Source: Steroidobacteraceae bacterium (GTDB lineage: Bacteria > Pseudomonadota > Gammaproteobacteria > Steroidobacterales > Steroidobacteraceae). From it: 24,532 nt of DNA. The notes below the pieces were generated by a model. It was given only the letters and a program-made list of their open reading frames with translations, had not been told where the DNA came from and ran no database searches. The DNA is taken from assembly GCA_013044085.1 (NCBI GenBank), contig JABEVI010000043.1, positions 1-24,532 of the forward strand, read 5' to 3'. A program made the position numbers and the translations under genes. Position 1 is the first letter of the stretch, and each line of letters opens with the position of its first letter. This document shows positions 1 through 6,950 of the stretch, piece by piece.

Positions 1-12
1 AATGAAATTGTT

Positions 13-28
13 TGGCACATAAAGTGCT
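13..28 (+). promoter_or_regulatory. Sigma-54 (-24/-12) promoter of the PEP-CTERM gene
   Basis: The sequence reads TGGCAC (13-18), a 5-base spacer, then GTGCT (24-28). The sigma-54 consensus is TGGCAC-N5-TTGC, so the -24 box matches fully and the -12 box matches 3 of 4. The invariant GG (14-15) and GC (26-27) are exactly spaced, with 12 bases from the second G to the C. Transcription would start near base 39, giving a leader of about 25 bases. The leader contains a Shine-Dalgarno TGAGG (51-55), 8 bases before the ATG at 64. The leader is AT-rich compared with the rest of the window. The site for the activator would lie upstream of the window and cannot be seen. PrsR, a sigma-54 activator encoded at 3917-5284, is the obvious candidate (inference). 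Confidence 0.8.
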
Positions 29-63
29 TGCTCTTGGGTAGTTATTAACCTGAGGCTACATCC

Positions 64-810
64 ATGAAGAAACTGAAGTTGCTTACTACCCTGGCCGCGG
101 CGACGACCCTCGCCTCCGCGCTGGCGGCGACGGCTTCCGCCGACGCCGTTTGGAATTTCTCCTCGATGGCGGGATCCAGCACCTACGGCAAGTCGCTCGG
201 TTCGAGCTATGCGTTCACGATGGGCACCCAGTCGATCTGGGCAAGCGCGCTCGTGCCGAACGGTTCGGGCGCTTGGGCGTTGAGCGGCGGCGAATCGGGG
301 TGCAACTCGGCGCTGACCACGACGCCGTGCTTGTATAACAAGTACACCGCCAACACGCCCTCCGAGACTGGCCTCGGACTCGTACCGAATAACAACGGCG
401 AGATTTTCTACCCGAACGGTATCGGCCTGACGGCGAGCAAAAACACGGTCATTTCCGGCATCGATATCGGATCGGTCCAGTCGGGCGAATCCTGGCAGCT
501 GCAAGGTTGCAGCATGGACTTCACGGGTTGTATGACCCTCTCGCATGGCGTCGGCCCCTCGGCCGGCTCGACCGTCACGTTCTCGAACCTGTGGAAGAAC
601 CCCTGGGCGGCCTACGTCATCGATGTGCCGTGCAAGGACCTGAGCTCCTGCATGACGAGCACGGGCGGTACGACGACGACCGATTCGCCGAACAACATCG
701 TGTTGATGTCGGCGACCACGGTGCCGGAGCCGGCGACGCTCGGTCTTCTCGGGATCGGGCTTGCGGGAGTTGCGTTCGTGACGCGCCGTCGCAAGAGCCA
801 GGACACCTGA
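64..810 (+). CDS. PEP-CTERM sorting domain protein, probable XrtA substrate
   Basis: The product is a 248-residue exported protein. An N-terminal Sec signal peptide (MKKLKLLTTL start, hydrophobic to about residue 22, Ala-X-Ala-type cleavage near residues 24-27) is followed by a Ser/Gly/Thr/Asn-rich mature part. At the C-terminus is a classic PEP-CTERM tripartite signal: VPEPATLGLLG beginning at residue 220 (PEP at 221-223), a hydrophobic helix to about 240, then RRRK (241-244) and a four-residue tail. Exosortase XrtA is expected to process this signal during export; the enzyme is encoded at 5372-6946. Six cysteines (80, 89, 149, 156, 190, 196) could form three disulfides, which is a guess from number only. 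I recognise no known domain in the mature part. The start is supported by TGAGG at 51-55 and the sigma-54 promoter upstream. The gene stands alone and ends in a terminator. Confidence 0.93.
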   Translation: MKKLKLLTTLAAATTLASALAATASADAVWNFSSMAGSSTYGKSLGSSYAFTMGTQSIWASALVPNGSGAWALSGGESGCNSALTTTPCLYNKYTANTPSETGLGLVPNNNGEIFYPNGIGLTASKNTVISGIDIGSVQSGESWQLQGCSMDFTGCMTLSHGVGPSAGSTVTFSNLWKNPWAAYVIDVPCKDLSSCMTSTGGTTTTDSPNNIVLMSATTVPEPATLGLLGIGLAGVAFVTRRRKSQDT

Positions 811-854
811 GCTCGGACGAATCCAGCGAGACGATCGCGTCTCGATCGGATAAG

Positions 855-885
855 AACGCCCGCGGTGACGCGGGCGTTTTTTTTT
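855..885 (+). terminator. Strong intrinsic terminator after the PEP-CTERM gene
   Basis: A perfect 9-bp stem ACGCCCGCG / CGCGGGCGT (856-864 and 869-877) with a GTGA loop is followed by an unbroken run of T to base 885. An additional A-T pair (855/878) can extend the stem. It lies 45 bases after the stop of the PEP-CTERM gene. The stop codon of the minus-strand deacetylase (884-886) sits in the T run. The same hairpin could therefore also act on the opposite transcript, though less well, because the minus-strand side has only TTCTTA after the stem. Confidence 0.93.
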
Positions 886-1762
886 ATTCGATGGTCGCGG
901 CGGGGGCGTCGAGCAGGCCGTGTGTGGCGAGCACCTCGCACATTGGCGCGAAGCGGAATTCGCCGAGCAGACGTCGCAGGCGCGCCTCGCAGCGGGCGAG
1001 ATTGGTGTAGTGGCGAAAACGCGAGAGTGCGCCGACACGAATCCGCGGCTGGCCCGGGTCGATCTCCCAGGGATGTAGGTAGAAAGTAAAGGGCCGTGCG
1101 TTACGCTCGTTGATCTGGCGCAGGCCGCGACGGCTGAGCGCATAGGGCAACAGGCGGAAATAGCCACCGCCCGACACCGGCACTTTCAGGCCGAAGAAGC
1201 TCGCGGCCGACATCGGAAACTCCACGAGCCTCGCACCCGAGGGGGCCGTCACCATGCCGGGCTCCACCGGGGCATCCGGGATGCCGTAACGGTCGTGGCG
1301 GATCGGGAAGATCGAGGAGTCGTAGCGGAAGCCGAGTTCGCTGAGCACATCGAGCGCCCACAAGGATCGCCGGGTGATCGAGAAACTCGCCGCGCGGTAG
1401 CCGATCACCGGCGCGCCGCAAAGGTCTTCGAGGAGCCGCTTGGACCGTGCGGTCTCTTCATGGAAGACCGCCCTTGTCTGCGTGTAGATCAACTGGTGCG
1501 AGTAGCCGTGACTCGCGATCTCATGGCCGGCCGCGGCGATGCGCTTGACGAGCCCCGGGTGGCGTTCGGCGATCCAACCGAGGACGAAGAACGTGCCGCG
1601 GATGCTGCGTTCGGCGAGCAAGTCGAGGATCACGGCGGTGTTGCCTTCGACCCGCGATTCACGCCCCGCCCAGGACTCCCGGGCCACGGCAGTCGCGAGC
1701 GCGGCGACCTGGAAGTAGTCCTCGACATCCACCGAGAAGGCATTGACGATCGGCGCGTTCAT
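884..1762 (-). CDS. XrtA-system polysaccharide deacetylase (TIGR03006-type)
   Basis: The product is a 292-residue carbohydrate esterase family 4 (NodB-like) protein of the kind found with XrtA loci. Visible motifs are SVDVEDYF near the N-terminus (the metal/acid motif, D12 and D15), HEIASHGYSHQ with the metal-binding histidines H85 and H89, GYRAASFSI around 111-119 and FYLHPWEID around 227-235 (H230). The C-terminal third fits the DUF3473 extension of this subfamily. It has no signal peptide, so action in the cytoplasm or at the membrane face on a lipid-linked or nascent glycan is likely; removal of N-acetyl groups is inferred from the family. It is transcribed opposite to prsK and converges on the PEP-CTERM gene. 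In many XrtA loci this gene lies inside the core operon next to the FemAB-like gene; here it has been moved to the left flank. Confidence 0.9.
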   Translation of the reverse strand: MNAPIVNAFSVDVEDYFQVAALATAVARESWAGRESRVEGNTAVILDLLAERSIRGTFFVLGWIAERHPGLVKRIAAAGHEIASHGYSHQLIYTQTRAVFHEETARSKRLLEDLCGAPVIGYRAASFSITRRSLWALDVLSELGFRYDSSIFPIRHDRYGIPDAPVEPGMVTAPSGARLVEFPMSAASFFGLKVPVSGGGYFRLLPYALSRRGLRQINERNARPFTFYLHPWEIDPGQPRIRVGALSRFRHYTNLARCEARLRRLLGEFRFAPMCEVLATHGLLDAPAATIE

Positions 1763-1872
1763 ACGGTGCGACTATACGGGGCGTGCAGGCCGGGCGCGAG
1801 AACCGAGACCGCAATTCTGATAACATAAAACGGTTCAAGCCCTTGTCGTTTTGTGGAACACCCGATCGCGCC

Positions 1873-3936
1873 GTGCTCGGCTATCTGACATCCGCCGCCG
1901 TTTACGCGCTGTTGCTGCTCGCCTGCGTGACCTTGTGGCGGCGCCGACTCACCGGCTCGGGACTAGCAGCGGCCTTCAGCGCGCAGCTTGGCTGGTCGAT
2001 CGTGATGGCCGCCGGCGCGGCGGGCCTGCCGGTGGCCTTTCGGCTGCTGATCGCGACCGAATACCTGCGCGATCTGGCCTGGGCGCTGGTGCTGACGCAC
2101 TGTTTGCGCGGCCAGGGAGCGGCGCGTGTGGGGCGCTCCCTGCAGCGTCTGGTCGGGGCGCTCGTCGTGCTGGTGATCCTCGGCGCGGTGAGCGATCGGC
2201 TGCCGGGCGCCACGGCGTCGCTGGTTGCGCATCTGACCCGGTATTGGCTTTGGGGCGGACTGGCGCTGTCGATCTTCGGTCTCGTACTCGTCGAGCAGGT
2301 GGCCCGTAATACCCGGTCCGCACACCGCTGGACGCTCAAACACGTCTGGCTCGCGATCGGCGGCTTGTATGCCTGGGACTTGTGCCTGTTCTCGATCGTG
2401 ATGCTGCGAGGCAGTTCGGCGCGCGAGTTCTGGTTGGTGCGCGGCTTCGTCGATGCCCTGCTCGGTGGGTTGCTCGCGGTCGGTGTGGGGCGCATTACGG
2501 AATGGGAGTCGGCGGCGTTTCTCTCGCCCCGGGTGGTGTTCTTCAACGCGACCCTGCTCGCCGCCTCGCTGTACGTGCTGGTGATGGCCGTCGGCAGCTA
2601 CTTCGTCCGTGAACTCGGTGGTTCGTGGGGCGGTGCCGGTCAGGTGCTGTTTCTCGCCGCCGGCGCACTGGTGCTCGCGGTCGCGGTGTTGTCGGACCAA
2701 TTCCGCGCCTGGGCGCGGGTGACGGTCGCGCAACATCTGTTCCCTTATCGGTACGATTACCGCAGCGAATGGCAGAAGCTCACCCGGGCGCTGTCACAGT
2801 CCGGCGAAACACCGGTTTACGATCGGATCGCGAAGGTGATGGCCGGCTTCGTCAGTTGCGCGAGCGGCGGCCTGTGGTTGCGCGATGCGGAGGGCGCGTA
2901 CGCGCCCGTCGGCGGGGATCTCGCCCCCGCGGATGCGCCCCACGAGACCGGCTGCCAGGAGTTCTTCGACTATCTGCTCGAGAATGAGTGGGTGTTCGAC
3001 GTCGACGAGGCGCGCGCGGGCGCCGACCGCCGGCAGCGGCCAAATCCACCGCCTTGGATGCTCGAGAATCCGCGCATCTGGCTTGCCGTGCCGCTGATCT
3101 GCGAGAGCGGACTCCTGGGCTTCGTCGCCATCGGCCAGCCGCTCACGAGCATGAGTCTGTCCTGGGAGGAGATCGATCTGCTGCGCGCGGCGGGACGCCA
3201 GGTGGCGAGCTTTCTTGCCTTCGAACAAGCCGCGAAGCGGCTCGCCGAAGCTCATCAGTTCGAGGCGATGAACAGGCTCTCCGCGGTGCTGATGCACGAT
3301 CTGCGGCACCTGGTTGCGCAGCAGGCGCTGGTGGTGCAAAACGCCGCCCGCCATCGTGGCAACCCGGCGTTCTTCGATGATGCGATCCTCACGATCGAGG
3401 ACTCGGTCAAGCGCATGACCCGGCTGATGGATGAGCTGCGCGGCGGCGTGCTCGCCGAGCAGAGCCAACGGGTGGTGCTCGCCGAACTTGGGGCCGAAGC
3501 GGCGCGGCGCTGCGCAGGCGGTGTGCCGGCCGCGACGCTCGAGGCCGGCGACCGTAGCGTCGAGACGGTGGTGAACCGCGAACGCCTTTTGCAGGTGCTC
3601 GAACACGTGATCCGCAACGCGCAGGAGGCCACGCCGCCCGACGGATCGGTTACCATCCGCGTGGGCCAGGCCGGCTCGAGGGCGATCATCGAAGTGGCTG
3701 ACACCGGTGAAGGCATGGACGCACAATTCATACGCGATCGTTTGTTCCGACCGTTCGACACCACCAAGGGCGAGCGCGGCTTCGGCATAGGCGCCTATGA
3801 GGCGCGCGAGTACGTGCGCAAATGCGGCGGGAGCGTCGAAGTGGCGAGCACGCCCGGGCGCGGCACCCGGTTCATCATCCGTCTGCCGCTCGCGCCGGCG
3901 CTTGCCGTGACCGCCCATGCCCTCCCTTCGAACTAA
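1873..3936 (+). CDS. prsK: XrtA/PEP-CTERM system histidine kinase PrsK
   Basis: This is a membrane sensor kinase of about 687 residues. The N-terminal roughly 300 residues hold about nine hydrophobic segments. A GAF-like region follows (about 310-450), then an H-box reading VLMHDLRHLVAQQ with the phospho-acceptor candidate H475 (a second His at 479). The ATPase domain shows an N-box VIRNAQEA (N582), DTGEGMD (D610), LFRPFDTTK and GFGIGAYEAREYV. The architecture is that of PrsK (TIGR02916-type). The reading frame is open from an ATG at 1783, but that would add a charged, non-conserved 30-residue leader. The GTG at 1873 puts the first membrane helix at the N-terminus as in the family, so I prefer it; no strong Shine-Dalgarno decides the matter. 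The gene overlaps prsR by 20 bp. Its partner is PrsR; the signal sensed is unknown. Confidence 0.9.
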   Translation: MLGYLTSAAVYALLLLACVTLWRRRLTGSGLAAAFSAQLGWSIVMAAGAAGLPVAFRLLIATEYLRDLAWALVLTHCLRGQGAARVGRSLQRLVGALVVLVILGAVSDRLPGATASLVAHLTRYWLWGGLALSIFGLVLVEQVARNTRSAHRWTLKHVWLAIGGLYAWDLCLFSIVMLRGSSAREFWLVRGFVDALLGGLLAVGVGRITEWESAAFLSPRVVFFNATLLAASLYVLVMAVGSYFVRELGGSWGGAGQVLFLAAGALVLAVAVLSDQFRAWARVTVAQHLFPYRYDYRSEWQKLTRALSQSGETPVYDRIAKVMAGFVSCASGGLWLRDAEGAYAPVGGDLAPADAPHETGCQEFFDYLLENEWVFDVDEARAGADRRQRPNPPPWMLENPRIWLAVPLICESGLLGFVAIGQPLTSMSLSWEEIDLLRAAGRQVASFLAFEQAAKRLAEAHQFEAMNRLSAVLMHDLRHLVAQQALVVQNAARHRGNPAFFDDAILTIEDSVKRMTRLMDELRGGVLAEQSQRVVLAELGAEAARRCAGGVPAATLEAGDRSVETVVNRERLLQVLEHVIRNAQEATPPDGSVTIRVGQAGSRAIIEVADTGEGMDAQFIRDRLFRPFDTTKGERGFGIGAYEAREYVRKCGGSVEVASTPGRGTRFIIRLPLAPALAVTAHALPSN

Positions 3937-5284
3937 GCTGCTGGTCGTCGAGGATGACCCCGGGCTGCAGCGCCAGCTGAAGTGGGCGCTCGATGCCTTC
4001 GAGGTGGTTTGCGCCAGTACCCGCGAGGAGGCGGTCGCCGCGGTGCGGCGCGAGGAGCCGCCGGTCGTGCTGCAGGATCTCGGCCTGCCGCCGGATCCGA
4101 ACGGGGTGGAGGAGGGCTTCGCGACCATCGGGGAAATCCTGCGGCTCGCCCCGCAGACGAAGATCATCGTCGTCACGGGACGCGAGGGCCGCGAGCATGC
4201 GCTGCGCGCGATCGGCCTCGGTGCCTACGATTTCTGTCAGAAGCCGGTCGACACGCCGATGCTCTCGCTGATCATCGACCGGGCGCAACGCATCCACGCG
4301 CTCGAGGCCGAACTGCGGCAGCTGGCAACGGGCGGCGCCGGTTCGCCGCTCGACGGCGTGATCGCCGCGAGCGAGCCGATGCTCAAGGTCTTCCGCATGG
4401 TGCGCAAACTCGCGCCGACCCAGGCGACCGTGCTGGTCCTCGGGGAGAGCGGCACGGGCAAGGAGCGGCTCGCGCGGGCGCTGCATTCTCTGAGCACGCG
4501 CGCGAACAAGCCGATGGTCGCGATCAACTGCGCCGCGATTCCCGAGAATCTTCTCGAAAGCGAATTGTTCGGCTATGAGCGCGGCGCGTTCACCGGCGCG
4601 GTCAAGCAGACGCTCGGCAAGATCGAGGTTGCCGACGGCGGCACGCTGTTCCTCGATGAGATCGGCGACATGCCGCTGCCCCTGCAGGCCAAACTGCTGC
4701 GATTCGTTCAGGAGCGCGTGATCGAGCGCGTCGGCGGGCGCGAATTGATCCCGGTGGACGTGCGCATCGTCGCGGCGACCAATCGCGATCTTCAAAAGGC
4801 GATCGAGGAGAAGTTGTTCCGCGAGGATCTGTATTACCGCATCAGCGAAGTGGCGGTGACGATTCCGCCGCTGCGCGAGCGCGGCTCCGACGCGGTGTTG
4901 ATCGCCAACTATCTGCTGCAACAGGCGTGCAAGCGGCACGGCCGGGCGCTGCCGACGCTCGGTCCCGACGCGATCGCCGCGATCGAGAGCTATCGCTGGC
5001 CGGGAAACGTGCGCGAATTGGAGAACCGCATCAATGCCGCGGCGATCATGGTCGAGGGCAAGCGCGTCAGCGCCGCGGATCTGTCGCTGCAGCCGGTGGC
5101 GGATGCCGAGATGCCACCGTTTTCGCTGCGCGAGGTGCGCCAGCGCGCCGAGGCCGAGGCGATCCAGCGGGCGCTCACGATCTGCGGCGGCAACGTGTCC
5201 AAGGCGGCTGAGCTGCTCGGTGTGACGCGACCGACGCTCTATGATTTGATCGGCCGCGCCGGTGCGGGGTCGGCCGCACCGTGA
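3917..5284 (+). CDS. prsR: PEP-CTERM system sigma-54 response regulator PrsR
   Basis: The product is a 455-residue NtrC-type transcription activator. The receiver domain (1-120) has acidic residues E12, D13 and D14, phospho-acceptor D54 (VLQDLGLPP) and the conserved Lys in QKPVD. The central AAA+ domain has Walker A GESGTGKE, the sigma-54 contact loop ELFGYERGAFTGA (intact GAFTGA), Walker B GGTLFLDEIGD and the arginine-finger region LRERGSD. The C-terminus is a Fis-type helix-turn-helix (NVSKAAELLGVTRPTLYDLI). It matches PrsR (TIGR02915-type). In floc-forming bacteria PrsK/PrsR with RpoN have been reported to control PEP-CTERM genes, and the sigma-54 promoter at 13-28 fits that role. The start codon lies inside the end of prsK, so translation is probably coupled. 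An 8-bp hairpin at 5260-5281 ends the gene but has no T run. Confidence 0.95.
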   Translation: MPSLRTKLLVVEDDPGLQRQLKWALDAFEVVCASTREEAVAAVRREEPPVVLQDLGLPPDPNGVEEGFATIGEILRLAPQTKIIVVTGREGREHALRAIGLGAYDFCQKPVDTPMLSLIIDRAQRIHALEAELRQLATGGAGSPLDGVIAASEPMLKVFRMVRKLAPTQATVLVLGESGTGKERLARALHSLSTRANKPMVAINCAAIPENLLESELFGYERGAFTGAVKQTLGKIEVADGGTLFLDEIGDMPLPLQAKLLRFVQERVIERVGGRELIPVDVRIVAATNRDLQKAIEEKLFREDLYYRISEVAVTIPPLRERGSDAVLIANYLLQQACKRHGRALPTLGPDAIAAIESYRWPGNVRELENRINAAAIMVEGKRVSAADLSLQPVADAEMPPFSLREVRQRAEAEAIQRALTICGGNVSKAAELLGVTRPTLYDLIGRAGAGSAAP

Positions 5285-5353
5285 ACGCGGGCCGGGCTGG
5301 AATTGCGAGACAGGTCGCGCGGCTCAACCGCCTGGTATGTTTGAATGCGCCAC

Positions 5354-5359
5354 AGGAGG
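5354..5359 (+). promoter_or_regulatory. Shine-Dalgarno deciding the xrtA start
   Basis: A perfect AGGAGG lies 12 bases before the ATG at 5372. It lies inside the coding sequence that would result from the upstream in-frame ATG at 5345, so it argues for 5372 as the real start. The spacing is a little longer than usual. Confidence 0.6.
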
Positions 5360-5371
5360 CGCCATATCCCG

Positions 5372-6946
5372 ATGCTCGAGAAGACCACCGAAGCTGAGAA
5401 ACCCGTTGCCGCGACGGCGGTGCAAAAAGCGCGCGGGCGCGCCGGAACGGGCGCGTGGATCACGCCGCGCCTGGCGATCGTGGTCGGCTTGTTGGCCTTC
5501 ATCGCGCTCGTCTACTGGCCGAGTTCCATTGCGCTCGACACCGAGTGGCGCGACACGATCGACAAGACCTACACCCACGGCTACCTCGTGCTGCTCATCT
5601 CACTGTGGATGATGTGGCGCGACCGGGTGATGCTCGATGCCGCGCCGCTGCGACCGGTGCCGTTCGCGCTGCCGGCGCTCGTGGTGCTGAGCGCCGCCTG
5701 GCTGTATTTCTGGCAGGCGGCCATACAGGACCCGCATCTGCTGTTGTGCCCGCTGTTGCTGTACACGGCCCTGCTTGCGCTGCTCGGCCGCGAGGCGGCG
5801 CGTGTGCTGCGCTTTCCGATCGGATTCCTTTACTTCGCGATGCCGGTCTGGAGCGACCTGGTGGTGCCCCTGCAACGCTTGAGCGCCGAGGCGAACGGGG
5901 TGATGATCTCGCTGACCGGTCTGCCGGCCTACATGGATGGGGACTTCATCCGTCTGCCGGCCGGCACGCTGCGCATCGCACAGGGTTGCAGCGGCATGCA
6001 TTTCTTCATCGTCGGACTCGCGCTGGCGGCCTTGTACGGTGAGGTGATGCGCGACCCGCCGCGGCTGCGTTGGATCTGGCTTGCGCTGATGGCCGTGCTC
6101 GCCCTGGTCGCCAACTGGGTGCGCATCTTCGTGATCGCCGCCATGGCCTACGCGACCAATATGCAGACCTACCTGGTCACGGTCGATCATTACTGGTTCG
6201 GTTGGCTGGTGTTCGTGGCCTGCTTCGCCTTCTTCCTCTGGGTCTCCGGCTACATCGCGAAGACGCAGCCGACCGCGCCGTTTGCCGCCGCCGATGCACC
6301 CGCCAATCCGGCGATGCCTGGCGCCTGGCGACTGATCGCGACGCTGCTCGCCTTGAGCGTGCTGCCTCTAGGCGTGTATGCCGCGCGCGCCCTGCACGCG
6401 TCAGCGGGCGGCCGGCTGACGATCGACTGGCCCGCAGCGCCGGGTTGGCGTGGGCCGCAGCCCTCGCTGCCGACGCGCTGGGTGCCAAAATTCCTGAACG
6501 CGACGACGAGCGGGCGGCGCGAATACGTGGATGCGGACGGCCATTCGGTCGATGTCTACCTCGTCGCCTATCGCCGTCAGCGCCAGGGCGCGAAGCTGGT
6601 CGAGTGGGGCAACACGCTCATCGGCGTGAACGGACTGCGGGTGCTTGCCAGCCACGATCGGGCGACGCCGCAGGGGCCGTGGCGGGTGCGCCAGATCGAG
6701 AATCCCTACGGGGAGCGTTCGCTGCTCTGGTCGCAGTACCGCATCGGCCGACGCCGCTTCGCCTGGCCTCGCGGCTCGCAGCTTTGGTACGGCGTCGCCG
6801 CCTTCGCCGGCGCGCCCGTTTCCTCGGCGCTCGCGCTGCGCGCCAACTGTGTGCCGGACTGCCGCGCCGCGGCTGCGCGCCTTGCGCGGGCGGCGGCCGA
6901 TTTACAACCTACGCTGCGCGTCGGTGCGGCCCGACCGGGGGATTGA
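5372..6946 (+). CDS. xrtA: Exosortase A fused to EpsI domain
   Basis: The product is a polytopic inner-membrane protein of 524 residues. The N-terminal two thirds (about 30-310) are an exosortase with roughly eight membrane helices and the full catalytic set: Cys206 in QGCSGMHFF, Arg251 in NWVRIF and His273 in VDHYWFGW. After another membrane helix (about 325-345) comes an extracytoplasmic EpsI (DUF3485-like) domain with motifs such as EYVDADGHSVDVYLVAYRRQ. Exosortase-EpsI fusion is a normal form of XrtA. It is expected to recognise the PEP motif of exported proteins such as the 64-810 product and cleave or transfer them. It follows prsR by 87 bp and precedes prsT by 4 bp. The upstream ATG at 5345 would add an arginine-rich leader (MRHRRRH) and is less likely because AGGAGG sits at 5354-5359. 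Confidence 0.95.
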   Translation: MLEKTTEAEKPVAATAVQKARGRAGTGAWITPRLAIVVGLLAFIALVYWPSSIALDTEWRDTIDKTYTHGYLVLLISLWMMWRDRVMLDAAPLRPVPFALPALVVLSAAWLYFWQAAIQDPHLLLCPLLLYTALLALLGREAARVLRFPIGFLYFAMPVWSDLVVPLQRLSAEANGVMISLTGLPAYMDGDFIRLPAGTLRIAQGCSGMHFFIVGLALAALYGEVMRDPPRLRWIWLALMAVLALVANWVRIFVIAAMAYATNMQTYLVTVDHYWFGWLVFVACFAFFLWVSGYIAKTQPTAPFAAADAPANPAMPGAWRLIATLLALSVLPLGVYAARALHASAGGRLTIDWPAAPGWRGPQPSLPTRWVPKFLNATTSGRREYVDADGHSVDVYLVAYRRQRQGAKLVEWGNTLIGVNGLRVLASHDRATPQGPWRVRQIENPYGERSLLWSQYRIGRRRFAWPRGSQLWYGVAAFAGAPVSSALALRANCVPDCRAAAARLARAAADLQPTLRVGAARPGD

Positions 6947-6950
6947 TCGC

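Noticed and set aside
1853..1872. Sigma-54-like TGGAAC...TCGC before prsK
   Set aside because: GG to GC spacing is one base too long.
2794..4176. 460-codon minus-strand frame across the prsK/prsR junction
   Set aside because: Covers two well-supported plus-strand genes and has no domain of its own.
5260..5281. 8-bp hairpin at the end of prsR as a terminator
   Set aside because: No T run follows, and it lies in coding sequence; probably a GC-rich coincidence, although attenuation before xrtA cannot be excluded.
5333..5348. Sigma-54-like TGGTAT...TGC before xrtA
   Set aside because: Distance between GG and GC is one base too long, and the -24 box is poor; sigma-54 spacing is strict.
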